From contig NZ_MEDO01000019.1 in the NCBI RefSeq assembly GCF_001724815.1, positions 36,870 through 100,869 on the forward strand: a stretch of 64,000 nt of DNA. Reading direction: 5' to 3'. Shown here piece by piece: positions 10,089 through 18,758 of this stretch. This DNA comes from Arenimonas sp. SCN 70-307. GTDB lineage: Bacteria > Pseudomonadota > Gammaproteobacteria > Xanthomonadales > Xanthomonadaceae. A program made the position numbers and the translations under genes. Each line of letters opens with the position of its first letter. Within the stretch, counting starts at the first letter, position 1. A model generated the notes under the pieces. The model was not told the origin of the DNA and did no database searches. It was given only the letters and a program-made list of their open reading frames with translations.

Positions 10089-11295
10089 GCTTGCTGACCA
10101 GGTTGGCACCGCCGATCCACACCGCGACGGCGGTGCCCAGGCTGGTGAGGAAGAAGTTCACCAGCACCCGGGCCACGCGGTTCTTCCACCAGCCGGTGAC
10201 GTGGCCGGTGTCGTCGCGCAGGCGCAGGAAGTCCGCATAGGTGGGCTTGCGCACCCAGGCCTCGACCGCGGCGCTGACCGTGCCCGAGGCCAGGGCCGGG
10301 TGCAGCGGGGTGAAGGGCGAGGAGATCGCCGCGGCCAGGATGCTCAGCGGGTGGCCGCCGGCCGCCAGGCAGCCCAGCGCGCCGCCGACGGCGGTGATCA
10401 GCGCCCACTGGAGCACCAGCTCGCCGCCGAAGGCCGCGCCGCCCTGGACCCAGCCCCAGGCGAAGCCGCCGAGCAGGAACACCGCCAGGAAGATCGTGAA
10501 CCACGGGATGTTGCTGCTGCGCGGCAGCGCGTCGAGCTCCGACAGCGCGGCCGCCGGGTCGTCCTGGTCGCCACGCAGGTGCTCGGCCAGGCCCTTGAGG
10601 TGGCCCGCGCCGACCACCGCCAGCACCTCGCGGCCGCCGTCGGCAGCCACCTGGCGCAGGCGCGCGGCCATGTAGCGGTCGCGCTCGGCGATCACGGCGC
10701 GGTAGAGCGGCGGGCTGCCCTCGGCGAACTCGCCGAAGCTCGATTCGAGCACGTCGCCCTGCTTGAGCTTCTCGATCTCGCCGGCCTCGACTTCCTCGTC
10801 GGCCAGCAGGCTGGCGCCCAGACCGGCGATGAGCTTGGTGCGGCCCCAGAAACCCAGGCCGCCGAAGGCCCGGCGCAGGGTGATGCCCACGTCGCGGTCC
10901 ACCAGCGCCAGGCGCAGCCCGCGCTCGGTGGCGCCCACGGCCGCGGCCTTGAGTTCGGCGCCTGGCTCGACCTTGAGCTGCTCGGCCAGGCGCCGCTGGT
11001 AGGCGGACAGCGCGAGGTTGGCGGCCACCAGGCCGGTCTTGCCCTCGCGCAGGATCTGGAACAGGTCCAGGCGCGAGAGCGCGTCGGGGTCGGTCAACGC
11101 GACATGGCGCTGGGCGTCGAGCTCGACCGCGATGGTGTCGTAGCGGCCGCTGGCCAGCGCAGCCTCGACCGCCTCGACGCTGGCCTGCGACACGTGCGCG
11201 GTGCCGAGCAGGGTGTAGCGCACGCCCTCGCGTTCGACGATGGCGTAGGGCTGGTCGTGCAGGCCGTCCGGGACGGCGCCGTCCGCGGCGTTCAA
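10081..11295 (-). CDS. TraB/GumN-family membrane protein
   Basis: 404 residues. The N-terminal TraB domain shows YTLLGTAHVSQASVEAV, an ELDAQR segment and a C-terminal VVGAGHLKGL. After about residue 230 it becomes hydrophobic with four or so membrane segments (LAVFLLGGFAWGWV, LITAVGGALGCLAAGG, and the last near the C-terminus). This is the PrgY/TraB layout, named after the enterococcal pheromone-shutdown protein; the related TIKI proteins are metalloproteases, and GTAHVS carries a candidate metal His. The bacterial function is unknown. It is last in a minus-strand run after aguA-aguB, overlapping the broken aguB by 4 bp. Confidence 0.8.
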   Translation of the reverse strand: MNAADGAVPDGLHDQPYAIVEREGVRYTLLGTAHVSQASVEAVEAALASGRYDTIAVELDAQRHVALTDPDALSRLDLFQILREGKTGLVAANLALSAYQRRLAEQLKVEPGAELKAAAVGATERGLRLALVDRDVGITLRRAFGGLGFWGRTKLIAGLGASLLADEEVEAGEIEKLKQGDVLESSFGEFAEGSPPLYRAVIAERDRYMAARLRQVAADGGREVLAVVGAGHLKGLAEHLRGDQDDPAAALSELDALPRSSNIPWFTIFLAVFLLGGFAWGWVQGGAAFGGELVLQWALITAVGGALGCLAAGGHPLSILAAAISSPFTPLHPALASGTVSAAVEAWVRKPTYADFLRLRDDTGHVTGWWKNRVARVLVNFFLTSLGTAVAVWIGGANLVSKLT

Positions 11296-12136
11296 TCGCG
11301 GTACCGCTTGAGCAGGTCGGCGTAGGCGTCGATGCGGCGGTCGCGCAGGAAGGGCCAGATGCGGCGCACGTGTTCGCTGCGGCCCAGGTCCACGTCGGCC
11401 ACCAGCACCTGCGGCTCATCGGTGCCGGCCTCGGCGATGAATTCTCCCTGCGGGCCCAGCACGTGGCTGGTGCCCCAGAAGCGGATGCCCGAGGCACCGA
11501 GCGGCGAGGGCTCGTGCCCGATGCGGTTGCAGCTGAGCACCGGCAGGCCGTTGGCGACCGCGTGGCCGCGGTGGCTGAGCACCCAGGCGCCGCGCTGCCG
11601 GTCCTTCTCGTCCTGGACGTCGTCCGGGTCCCAGCCGATGGCGGTGGGGTAGAGCAGCAGCTCGGCGCCGGCCAGCGCCATCAGGCGCGCGGCTTCCGGA
11701 TACCACTGGTCCCAGCACACCAGCACGCGCCCGGCGTGAAGTAGAACTTCTCGTAAAAGCCCGGGTCGTCGGGGATGTGCATCTTGCGGTACTTGCCGGC
11801 GATGGAGCCGTCGGTTTCGAACACCACCGCGGTGTTGTGGTACAGGCCCGCGGCGCGGCGCTCGAACAGCGAGGACACCAGCACCACGCCGTGCTTTTTC
11901 GCCAGCGCGCCCAGTCGCCCGGTGCTCGGCCCGGGGATGGGCTCGGCGCGGTCGAATTCGTGGGTGGACTCGTGCTGGCAGAAATAGGCGCCGTTGTGCA
12001 GTTCCTGCAGCAGCACCAGCTTCGCGCCGGCCGCGGCGGCCTCGGCCACGCGCAGTTCGATGTTGGCCAGGTTGGCCTCGACGTCGCCGTGGTCGCGGTC
12101 CTGGACCAGGGCGACGCGCAGGGTTTTGTTGTTCAT
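11292..12136 (-). pseudogene. aguB: N-carbamoylputrescine amidase, disrupted by a deletion-frameshift
   Basis: Nitrilase-superfamily enzyme that converts N-carbamoylputrescine to putrescine. The first 135 or so codons read normally from ATG at 12136 (catalytic Glu region LVLLQELHNGAYF, Lys region KYRKMHIPDD) up to FYEKFYFTPG. The frame then runs into unrelated residues and stops at 11681. The proper continuation, VLVCWDQWYPEAARLM with the catalytic Cys, begins at once in another frame (from about 11732) and runs to 11292. The 12-16 residues that family members carry between these motifs are absent, and the total of 845 bp implies a loss of 3n+1 bases (about 40-46). It overlaps aguA by 4 bp. 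Either a real null allele or a sequencing/assembly gap; the reads would tell. Confidence 0.85.
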
Positions 12137-13164
12137 GCCAGCAGGCCTTCGGGAAGTTGCATGGTGACGCAGTGCAGGCTGCCGTTCTGCCAGATCAGCG
12201 GCCGGCAGTTCACCGGCACGATCTCGCGGCCCGGGAAGGCAGCGGCCAGCACCTCGGCGGCACGGCCGTCGGCCGGATCGCCATAGGCCGGCATCAGCAC
12301 GGCGCCGTTGATGATCAGGAAATTGGCGTAGGACGCCGCCAGGCGCCGGCCTTCGTCCAGCACCGGGCGGGCCCAGGGCAGGGGGAAGAGACGGTAGGGG
12401 CGGCCGTCGGCGGTGCGCAGGGCGGCGATCTCGCCGGCCATGGCGGTCAGCTCGTGGTAGTGGCTGTCGGACGGGTCGTCGCAGGCCTGGAAGACGATGG
12501 CGTCGCCGGGTGCGAGGCGCGCAAGGGTGTCGATATGGGCGTCGGTATCGTCGCCCTCGAGGTAGCCGTGCTCGAGCCAGAGCGTGCGCGACTGCACCAG
12601 CTCGCGCTCGAGCAGGGCGGTGATTTCCTCGCGGCTGCGGTCCGGGTGGCGCTCGTGCAGGCAGCGCCAGGTGCTCAGCAGGGTGCCGGCGCCGTCGGTC
12701 TCGATGCCGCCGCCCTCGAGCGCGAAGTCCACGCGGCGGTGGCTGGCAGCGCGGAACAGGCCGGCGGCGTGCAGCTTGCCGACGATCTGGTCGTCCAGCC
12801 CGGCCTCGAACTTGCCGCCCCAGGCGGTGAAGTGGAAGTCGAGCAGGCGGAAACCTTCGCCCTCGCGCAGGGTGATCGGGCCGGAGTCACGCAGCCAGGT
12901 ATCGTCGTACTCGACCTCGAAGAAGCGCACGCGGCCGAGGTCCACGCCGGCCGAGCCGAGCTGGGCGGCGGCGCGGGCGCGCAGTTCCGGGCCCGCCACG
13001 CAGACCAGGGCCGGCTGGAAGCGGGTGATGGCGGCCACCAGGGCCACGTAGGTCTGCTCGACCTGGGCCAGGCGGTCGGCCCAGTCGGTGCCTTCGTGCG
13101 GCCAAGCGAGCAGGACGGCGGACTGGGGTTCCCATTCCGCCGGGAAGCGTAGGTTTGCAGGCAT
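12133..13164 (-). CDS. aguA: Agmatine deiminase
   Basis: 343 residues, the normal length. It hydrolyses agmatine to N-carbamoylputrescine and ammonia in the arginine-decarboxylase route to putrescine. Visible signatures are the N-terminal RFPAEWEPQSAVLLAWPH, the WLRDSGPI acidic motif, the FALEGGGIETDG motif, the EHGYLEGDDTDAHID stretch, and the catalytic His331-Cys332 in NGSLHCVTMQ. The ATG overlaps nothing upstream, and its stop overlaps the aguB start (ATGA), so the two are normally co-translated. With aguB damaged, this strain may make carbamoylputrescine but not finish the step, unless another amidase acts. Confidence 0.92.
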   Translation of the reverse strand: MPANLRFPAEWEPQSAVLLAWPHEGTDWADRLAQVEQTYVALVAAITRFQPALVCVAGPELRARAAAQLGSAGVDLGRVRFFEVEYDDTWLRDSGPITLREGEGFRLLDFHFTAWGGKFEAGLDDQIVGKLHAAGLFRAASHRRVDFALEGGGIETDGAGTLLSTWRCLHERHPDRSREEITALLERELVQSRTLWLEHGYLEGDDTDAHIDTLARLAPGDAIVFQACDDPSDSHYHELTAMAGEIAALRTADGRPYRLFPLPWARPVLDEGRRLAASYANFLIINGAVLMPAYGDPADGRAAEVLAAAFPGREIVPVNCRPLIWQNGSLHCVTMQLPEGLLA

Positions 13165-13170
13165 CAGGGT

Positions 13171-13509
13171 CTACTGGACGGGCTTGGGGCCGACCTCGGC
13201 CGGGTGGCTCTTGGCCTGCACGGCGTCGATGACGTGGCTGTGCTCGAAATACACCGAGAAGCCGGCGTAGTCCCAGCGGGTGATCGGCGGGTTGTGCTTG
13301 CGGTCGCCGGGGCCGGCCACCGGGGCGTGCTTGCGCTCGGGGGCGCCGAAACGCGCCTCGACCTGGGCCATGGACTGGCCGCGGGCCGGCAGGTTGCCGG
13401 ATTCGGCGCGCACACGCTCGACCAGCAGGGTGTCGGCAGACGCCGGGGCGGCCTGCAGCAACAGGCCGGTGGACAGCGCCAGGGCCAGGAACAGGGGATG
13501 GGCCTTCAT
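13171..13509 (-). CDS. Small periplasmic protein with a BamE/SmpA-like helix motif
   Basis: 112 residues: signal peptide ending APASA, then GNLPARGQSMAQVEARFGAPERKHAPV, which matches the G-M-xx-V-xxx-F/L-G-x-P pattern of the SmpA/OmlA/BamE fold, followed by WDYAGFSVYFEHSHVIDAV, a beta hairpin also seen in that fold. There is no lipobox, so it is probably soluble in the periplasm. It sits just upstream of aguA with a 6-bp gap and may share its transcript. Its function is unknown. Confidence 0.7.
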   Translation of the reverse strand: MKAHPLFLALALSTGLLLQAAPASADTLLVERVRAESGNLPARGQSMAQVEARFGAPERKHAPVAGPGDRKHNPPITRWDYAGFSVYFEHSHVIDAVQAKSHPAEVGPKPVQ

Positions 13510-13602
13510 GGTGCACCTCCGCGGGTTCGTCGGGATGACGGTTGGGCCGAGGATAATCGCAAATGCGGCCCGGCGGCGCCATCGGGCGCCGGCCGGGGCG
13601 CG

Positions 13603-13634
13603 GAAACGAAAACGCCGGCTTTCGCCGGCGCCTT
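13603..13634 (-). terminator. Terminator downstream of rpmJ
   Basis: A stem of 7 bp (gccggcg/cgccggc, loop of 4) is followed on the minus strand by TTTTCGTTT. It lies 24 bp past the rpmJ stop at 13658. Confidence 0.75.
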
Positions 13635-13657
13635 CGGGTCCAACCTGCCTGCCTGGC

Positions 13658-13783
13658 TTAGCGCTGGCGGGCCTTGAAACGCGGGTTGGACTTGCAGATC
13701 ACGAAGACCTTGCCGCGGCGGCGCACGACCTTGCAGTCGCGATGGCGGGTCTTCGCCGACTTCAGGGACGAGAGCACTTTCAT
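13658..13783 (-). CDS. rpmJ: 50S ribosomal protein L36, zinc-ligand-less (C-) form
   Basis: 41 residues, beginning [20 protein letters not shown] and ending NPRFKARQR. Only two cysteines remain, so the four-ligand zinc ribbon of the C+ form is missing. This is the longer, zinc-independent type that is normal in Xanthomonads. It has its own strong promoter and terminator and is monocistronic. It is too short to stand out as an independent open frame, and the larger frame around it is a shadow of the TetR and ACBP genes. Confidence 0.92.
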
Positions 13784-13823
13784 GGCAGTTCCTTGGATAG
13801 GGTTGGGGCAATAAAGAAGCGGG

Positions 13824-13852
13824 ATTATAGCGGGGTCCAAAACAGCTTGCAA
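13824..13852 (-). promoter_or_regulatory. Sigma70 promoter of rpmJ
   Basis: On the minus strand TTGCAA (13852-13847), a spacer of exactly 17 bp, and a perfect TATAAT (13829-13824), about 40 bp upstream of the rpmJ ATG. It is the clearest sigma70 promoter in the window. Confidence 0.78.
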
Positions 13853-13866
13853 TACAACCCCTTGCC

Positions 13867-14493
13867 TTACTGCCGGTAGGCCTGGGTCAGGTTGTTCAGG
13901 TGCAGGCGCTCGGCGTCCCGGAGCAGGGGCGAGAGCAGCATCATCACCTGCACGATGCCGGCCCGGATGGCTTCGTGCTCGTCCCGGTCGCCGCGGACGG
14001 AGGCGTAGTTGAGCCAGAAGGTGGCCAGGACCAGGATGTTGGTGGCCGTGGCCTCGACCTCGGCGGCCGAGGCCCGCATCACCCCGGCCTGGACCAGGCC
14101 GCGCATGCCCGAGGTGGCGTTGTCGGCCGCCCGCTTGAGGATGCGGGCGAAGCGCAGGCGCAGCCGGCGGTTGCGGCTGAGGATGTCCACCAGGTCGCGG
14201 TAGAGGAAGCGGTAGTCCCAGATCGCCTCGAACACCAGGTGCAGCTGCAGCCAGATGTCCTCCAGGTCCCGCAGCCGCCCCTCGGGCGCCACCAGGGCCG
14301 TGTCCATGCGCTCTTCGTAGCGCGCGAACAGCTGCTCGATGATGTCGTCCTTGTTGCGGAAGTGGTAATAGAGGTTGCCCGGGCTGATTTCCAGCTCGTC
14401 GGCGATATGGTTGGTCGTGACGTTGGGCTCGCCCTGTTCGTTGAACATGGCGAGCGAGGCATCGAGGATGCGCTGGCGGGTCTGCCTGGCCAC
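13867..14493 (-). CDS. TetR-family transcriptional regulator
   Basis: 208 residues. The N-terminal helix-turn-helix is typical of TetR ([20 protein letters not shown], then a recognition helix [17 protein letters not shown]). The remainder is an all-helical ligand domain. It lies 6 bp downstream of the acyl-CoA-binding protein gene on the same strand, and that pair is divergent from a fatty acyl-CoA reductase gene. The arrangement suggests it senses a fatty acyl-CoA or alcohol and controls the 148-bp divergent region, which holds a perfect palindrome GTGATATCAC. Ligand and target are inference. Confidence 0.88.
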   Translation of the reverse strand: MARQTRQRILDASLAMFNEQGEPNVTTNHIADELEISPGNLYYHFRNKDDIIEQLFARYEERMDTALVAPEGRLRDLEDIWLQLHLVFEAIWDYRFLYRDLVDILSRNRRLRLRFARILKRAADNATSGMRGLVQAGVMRASAAEVEATATNILVLATFWLNYASVRGDRDEHEAIRAGIVQVMMLLSPLLRDAERLHLNNLTQAYRQ

Positions 14494-14499
14494 GCCGGG

Positions 14500-14757
14500 T
14501 CAGCCGCGCAGGGTCTTCACGAGGTCGACGTACTTCTTCATCGCCTGCTCGCTGGACATGCCGGCGAGCTTTTCCCAGGCCTCGTACTTGGCGGTGCCCA
14601 CGAAATCGAAGAAACCGGGCTTGGGGCCCTTGGCGTCGCCCTCGGAGCCCTGCTTGTAGAGCGCGTAGAGCCTGAGCATGGTGTCGTTGTCGGGCCGCTC
14701 GGCAAGGCCCATCACGTCCTTGGCGGCTTTCTGGAACTGTTCTTTCAGGTCGGCCAT
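14500..14757 (-). CDS. Acyl-CoA-binding protein
   Basis: 85 residues, the usual ACBP size. Four-helix signature: [60 protein letters not shown]. The conserved YALYKQ, the Lys of the acyl-CoA phosphate site and the KYEAW motif are all visible. It buffers and carries medium- and long-chain acyl-CoA in the cytoplasm. Placed between a TetR regulator and a divergent acyl-CoA reductase, it probably delivers substrate to that enzyme or keeps the regulator's ligand soluble. Confidence 0.9.
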   Translation of the reverse strand: MADLKEQFQKAAKDVMGLAERPDNDTMLRLYALYKQGSEGDAKGPKPGFFDFVGTAKYEAWEKLAGMSSEQAMKKYVDLVKTLRG

Positions 14758-14785
14758 CGTCTTGCATCCCCCGGGTCAGGCCCCG

Positions 14786-14795
14786 GTGATATCAC
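14786..14795. promoter_or_regulatory. Candidate TetR operator palindrome
   Basis: The perfect 10-bp palindrome GTGATATCAC lies 29 bp upstream of the ACBP start, in the region shared with the divergent acyl-CoA reductase gene. Autoregulation by the TetR protein at 13867-14493 is inferred from position only. Confidence 0.4.
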
Positions 14796-14822
14796 GGCCC
14801 CCATGGTCGGTCAACGCGGGGT

Positions 14823-14851
14823 TTGCCGCGCGCGGTGGGCTCTGGCAATTT
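14823..14851 (+). promoter_or_regulatory. Possible promoter of the fatty acyl-CoA reductase gene
   Basis: TTGCCG, 17-bp spacer, CAATTT, about 55 bp upstream of the ATG at 14906. Both hexamers are imperfect. The spacing and position fit sigma70. Confidence 0.4.
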
Positions 14852-14905
14852 AGGCCGTGTAACCGGCCGTCCGGCCGGGCCACGGACACGGGCAGGGGAG
14901 AGGTC

Positions 14906-16894
14906 ATGTCTTATTTCGTCACCGGCGCCACGGGTTTCATCGGGCGCTTCCTGGTCAGCAACCTGCTCAAGCGCAAGGGCACCATCCACGTGCTGCTGCG
15001 CAAGGGTTCCGAGAAGAAGCTCGACGCCATCGCCGCGTCGATGGGCTGGGACCGCAAGCGCATCGTGGTCGTCACGGGCGACCTGTCCAAGCCCAGGCTC
15101 GGCCTGCCGGCGGCCAGGATCAAGGCGCTGCAGGGCAAGGTGCAGCACTTCTTCCACCTGGCCGCCATCTACGACCTCTCGGCCGACGCGGCCTCGCAGC
15201 AGGTGGCCAACATCGACGGCACCCGCAACGCCATCGAGCTGGCCGGCGCGATCAAGGCCGGCTGCTTCCACCACACCAGCTCGATCGCCGCCGCCGGCCT
15301 CTACCCGGGCGTGTTCCGCGAGGACATGTTCGACGAGGCCGAGGGCCTGAAGGATCCCTACCTGCGCACCAAGCACGAGTCGGAAGGCATCGTGCGCAAG
15401 GAGTGCAAGGTGCCGTTCCGCATCTACCGCCCCTCGATGGTCATCGGCCACTCCAAGACCGGCGAGATGGACAAGATCGACGGCCCCTACTACCTGTTCA
15501 CCCTGATCAAGAAGATGCGCCAGGCGCTGCCGCAGTGGGTGCCCACGCTGGGCATCGAGGGCGGGCGCATCAACGTGGTGCCGGTGGACTTCGTGGCCGA
15601 CGCCATGGACCACATCGCCCACAAGAAGGGCCTGGACGGCCAGTGCTTCCACCTGGTCGACCCCGAGCCGATGCGCTTTGGCGAGCTGATGAACACCTTC
15701 TGCCGCGCCGCCCACGCGCCCGAGATGACCATGCGCCTCGACGCCCGCATGCTGGCCGTGGTGCCGGGCGCGGTCCGCAGCGCGGCGTTGAACCTGCCGC
15801 CGATCAAGCGCTTCACTAACATGGTCCTGCGCGACCTCAAGCTGCCGCCGCAGACGCTGTCGTTCATCACCTACCCGACGCGCTTCGACACCCGCGTCGC
15901 CGAGCGCGCCCTCAAGGGCAGCAAGGTGGAGCTGCCGCGGCTCGAGGACTACGCCTGGCGCATCTGGGACTACTGGGAGCGCCACCTCGACCCGGACCTG
16001 TTCATCGACCGCACCCTGCGCGGCCACGTGGCCGGCAAGGTGGTGCTGATCACCGGCGGTTCCTCGGGCATCGGCAAGGCCAGCGCCATCAAGGTGGCCG
16101 AGGCCGGCGCCAAGGTCATCATCGTCGCCCGCGGCCAGGAAGAGCTCTATGCCACCCGCGACGAGATCATCGCCGCCGGCGGCAAGTGCTGGGCCTACAC
16201 CTGCGACCTGACCGACATGTCCAGCTGCGACGAGCTGGTCAGGACCGTGCTGGCCGAGCACAAGGCCGTGGACATCCTGGTCAACAACGCCGGCCGCTCG
16301 ATCCGCCGCTCGGTCGAGCTCAGCTACGACCGCTTCCACGACTTCGAGCGCACCATGCAGCTCAACTACTTCGGCTGCCTGCGCCTGATCCTGGGCTTCC
16401 TGCCGGCCATGACCCAGCGCCGCAAGGGCCACGTCATCAACATCAGCTCGATCGGCGTGCTGGCCAGCTCGCCGCGCTTCTCGGCCTACGTGGCCTCCAA
16501 GGCCGCGCTCGACGCCTTCAGCCGCTGCGCCCAGGCGGAATTCAGCGGCAAGAACATCGCCTTCACCACCGTCAACATGCCGCTGGTGAAGACACCGATG
16601 ATCGCCCCGACCAAGATGTACGAGTCGGTGCCCACGCTCACGCCCGACGAGGCCGCCGACCTGGTGGTCAAGGCCATCATCGAGCGGCCCAGCCGCGTGG
16701 CCACCCGCATGGGCATCTTCGCCGCCACGCTCAACGCGCTGGCGCCGAAGGCCTACGAGGTGATCATGAACACGGCCTTCGAGATGTTCCCCGACTCCGC
16801 CGCCGCCAAGGGCGACCGCAAGGCGCTCAAGGACGAGCAGCCGACCAACGAGCAGGTGGCCTTCGCCGCGCTGATGCGCGGCGTGCACTGGTAA
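14906..16894 (+). CDS. Two-domain fatty acyl-CoA reductase (Marinobacter FACoAR type)
   Basis: 662 residues, matching the roughly 660-residue FACoAR class of wax-ester-forming marine bacteria. The N-terminal half is an extended SDR/NAD-binding domain (VTGATGFIGRFLV, HHTSSIAAAGLYPG, PYLRTKHESE). The C-terminal half from about residue 375 is a classical SDR (VVLITGGSSGIGKASA, NNAGRSIRR, SSIGVLASSPRFSAYVASK with Tyr and Lys). The characteristic internal motifs IYRPSMVIGHSKTGEMDKIDGPYY and FPDSAAAK are present. Members reduce acyl-CoA with NADPH through the aldehyde to the fatty alcohol. The start was set at the SDR N-terminus; the open frame upstream has no homology. Divergent ACBP and TetR genes support a role in acyl-CoA reduction. 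Confidence 0.88.
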   Translation: MSYFVTGATGFIGRFLVSNLLKRKGTIHVLLRKGSEKKLDAIAASMGWDRKRIVVVTGDLSKPRLGLPAARIKALQGKVQHFFHLAAIYDLSADAASQQVANIDGTRNAIELAGAIKAGCFHHTSSIAAAGLYPGVFREDMFDEAEGLKDPYLRTKHESEGIVRKECKVPFRIYRPSMVIGHSKTGEMDKIDGPYYLFTLIKKMRQALPQWVPTLGIEGGRINVVPVDFVADAMDHIAHKKGLDGQCFHLVDPEPMRFGELMNTFCRAAHAPEMTMRLDARMLAVVPGAVRSAALNLPPIKRFTNMVLRDLKLPPQTLSFITYPTRFDTRVAERALKGSKVELPRLEDYAWRIWDYWERHLDPDLFIDRTLRGHVAGKVVLITGGSSGIGKASAIKVAEAGAKVIIVARGQEELYATRDEIIAAGGKCWAYTCDLTDMSSCDELVRTVLAEHKAVDILVNNAGRSIRRSVELSYDRFHDFERTMQLNYFGCLRLILGFLPAMTQRRKGHVINISSIGVLASSPRFSAYVASKAALDAFSRCAQAEFSGKNIAFTTVNMPLVKTPMIAPTKMYESVPTLTPDEAADLVVKAIIERPSRVATRMGIFAATLNALAPKAYEVIMNTAFEMFPDSAAAKGDRKALKDEQPTNEQVAFAALMRGVHW

Positions 16895-16918
16895 GCGGGT
16901 TGGTGGGGCGGCGGTGCC

Positions 16919-17938
16919 TTACTGGCACTGCCGCCAGCGCACCGGGGCGGTGCTGTCGGACGGCGGCTCGAGCTGCAGGCGCGAATAGCGCAGCTCCTCG
17001 TACTGCACGAGGATGGCGCAGGCCTCGTTGACCAGGCCGGTATCGATGCCGTCGGCGCGGTGCATGCGGATGACGAGGGTCGACTGGGTCGACCAGGCCG
17101 CATTGTCGACCTGCTCGAGCGAGCCCACGGCACTGGCCGCGGCCAGGCGCCGCTCAATGCGTTCCTGCTCGGTGAGCGCCGCCACCTCGCGCAGTTCCCG
17201 CAGGGCCTCGTCGGCCTGGCGCGAAGCCTCGTCCGCGAAGCGCGGGGCGGTTTCGGCGGGAGCCGGGGCGTCCTCGCCGGCCGGCGTGGCCGGGCTGGCC
17301 GCCGGGGCCAGCACCGGGGCCGGTGGCAGCGGCGCGGCCGGCTGCATCAGGGTCGCGCCGCCGAACACCAGCAGGCCCAGCAACAGGCTGGCGGCGACGC
17401 CCACGCGCTGGCCCTTGCGGATCTCCTCGGCGGCCTGCTCGCGGATGGCCACTACCATCTGCGGCGGCGCGAAAGGCTCTACCTGCGGCCACAGGCTGTC
17501 GCCATCGGTGAGGTCGACGCCGTAGCGCCGGGCGAGGTCGCGGGCGAAACCTTCGGCGCTGCCCAGGGTCACCAGCATGCCGGTGGTCGCGCCCTGCAGC
17601 TGCACGCCGTTGGCGAAGTCGCGCACGTTGGCCTCGCCCAGGCGGTAGGCCGTGCCGTGCTTGTATCCCAGCAGGCAGCGCTCGTCGCCCTTGGCCAGCA
17701 GGAACTCGGCGCCACCGTCGCCCGGCTGGCGGCTGGAGGGCAATTCCTTGTAGCCCTTCTCCTCCATCGCCTGCAGCACCAGGCCGGCGCACTCGCGCCA
17801 CTTCATGCCGGCCAGGGCCTGCACGCCGGCGCGGGTCTCGGCGCGACGGCGGCGATGCACGCCGAACCACCAGGTGCTGGCCGCGAGTGCGACGAGGGTG
17901 GCGCCGATGGCGGCGACGAGCGGGCTGAGGCCGAACAT
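16919..17938 (-). CDS. Membrane protein with a restriction-endonuclease-like (Mrr_cat-type) domain
   Basis: 339 residues. An N-terminal TM (MFGLSPLVAAIGATLVALAA) is followed by a cytoplasmic domain (about 35-150) with MKWRECAGLVLQAMEEKGY, an acidic/Gln-Lys-like core (GGAEFLLAKGDERCLLGYKHG) and VTLGSAEGFARDLARRYGVDLTDG, the pattern of Mrr_cat/PDDEXK-fold proteins. A second TM (VAASLLLGLLVFGGATLM) and an Ala/Pro-rich linker lead to a charged helix and a small C-terminal domain ending RWRQCQ. Such membrane-anchored Mrr-like proteins are common and uncharacterised. The nuclease residues are not certain here. It is convergent with the acyl-CoA reductase, 24 bp away. Confidence 0.6.
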   Translation of the reverse strand: MFGLSPLVAAIGATLVALAASTWWFGVHRRRRAETRAGVQALAGMKWRECAGLVLQAMEEKGYKELPSSRQPGDGGAEFLLAKGDERCLLGYKHGTAYRLGEANVRDFANGVQLQGATTGMLVTLGSAEGFARDLARRYGVDLTDGDSLWPQVEPFAPPQMVVAIREQAAEEIRKGQRVGVAASLLLGLLVFGGATLMQPAAPLPPAPVLAPAASPATPAGEDAPAPAETAPRFADEASRQADEALRELREVAALTEQERIERRLAAASAVGSLEQVDNAAWSTQSTLVIRMHRADGIDTGLVNEACAILVQYEELRYSRLQLEPPSDSTAPVRWRQCQ

Positions 17939-18016
17939 CAATGGACTCCGGGGGCGGTCTGGCAGGTGCCAGAGGATAACGCGGAAACCCGGCGGCCCGG
18001 GACCGGGGACCAGACG

Positions 18017-18046
18017 CACGAAGCCCGGCTTTCGCCGGGCTTCGTG
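18017..18046 (-). terminator. Strong hairpin after the phasin gene
   Basis: A perfect 13-bp stem (cacgaagcccggc / gccgggcttcgtg) with a TTTC loop. There is no strong T-run on either strand, so it may be a terminator or an RNA-stabilising hairpin. It lies between the phasin stop (18126) and the Mrr-like gene start (17938). Confidence 0.6.
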
Positions 18047-18125
18047 GTGCATCAAAACCGTCCGCCAGCCAGAAACCGCAAGGGGAGGGAGCGAGCGGGT
18101 CCTGCTTGGCTGGCGGACGGAAAGG

Positions 18126-18758
18126 TCAGCCGGCCTGCTGCGGCGCGACCGGCTTGGGGGCCTTGGGCAGTGCGCGCTTGCGGGTGGGCTTGGCGGCGGC
18201 CGGCTTGGCCTTGGCGGCCTTGGGCCTGGACGCGGCCTTCGCGGCCGGCTTCTTCGCGGCGGGCTTGGCCTTGGCGCTGGCGCGGCCGGCCGGCTTGGAG
18301 AGCTTGCGCAGCTCGGCGTTGAGTTCGTTTACGCGCTGGGTGAGCTCGGCCAGGTCCTCGCGGCCGGGCACGCCCAGGCGGTTGAGGGCGCGCTGCACGC
18401 GGGTCTCGAACACGTTCTCGAGGCGGTCCCAGGTGTCGACGGCGCGCTCGCGCACCACGCCGACGCGGTCCTCGACGGCGTCGCGCACCGCATCGACCTT
18501 GCCGGTGGCGAGCTTGCGGGTGCTCTGCTCGATGCTCATGCCTTCCTTCACCAGGGCCTCGAACAGCTTCGAGCCTTCGCCCTGGGCGCGGTGGAAGGCG
18601 CCCATGCCGGCCATCCAGATCTGCTGGGCGGAACCGACGATCGAGCGCGACACCTGCTCGGCGCGGGCCTGCAGCTCGGCGGCGGGGGTGGCGGACTTGC
18701 CGGTGGCGCGCTTGGCGCCGGCGGACTTGGAGCGGACGTTCTTCTTGAGCTTGGCCAT
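18126..18758 (-). CDS. Phasin-family PHA granule protein with a histone H1-like tail
   Basis: 210 residues. The phasin core (about 30-150) has the QARAEQVSRSIVGSAQQIWMAGMGAFHRAQ and GSKLFEALVKEGMSIE stretches of poly(hydroxyalkanoate)-granule-associated proteins. It is followed by a Lys/Ala/Pro-rich tail (about 155-210) with repeated AAKP-type units. This is the plan of Pseudomonas PhaF, whose tail binds DNA and places granules along the nucleoid. A start at MAKLKKN was preferred over the longer frame because it has a GGAG upstream and matches the family. No PHA synthase gene is in the window. It is probably co-regulated with the PHA/lipid genes nearby. Confidence 0.82.
   Translation of the reverse strand: MAKLKKNVRSKSAGAKRATGKSATPAAELQARAEQVSRSIVGSAQQIWMAGMGAFHRAQGEGSKLFEALVKEGMSIEQSTRKLATGKVDAVRDAVEDRVGVVRERAVDTWDRLENVFETRVQRALNRLGVPGREDLAELTQRVNELNAELRKLSKPAGRASAKAKPAAKKPAAKAASRPKAAKAKPAAAKPTRKRALPKAPKPVAPQQAG

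Noticed and set aside
4213..10109. Very long minus-strand open frames opposite the RND permeases (829 and 1060 codons)
   Set aside because: They are antisense shadows of GC-rich genes: His/Gln/Asp-rich, no domains, and the plus-strand proteins are clear.
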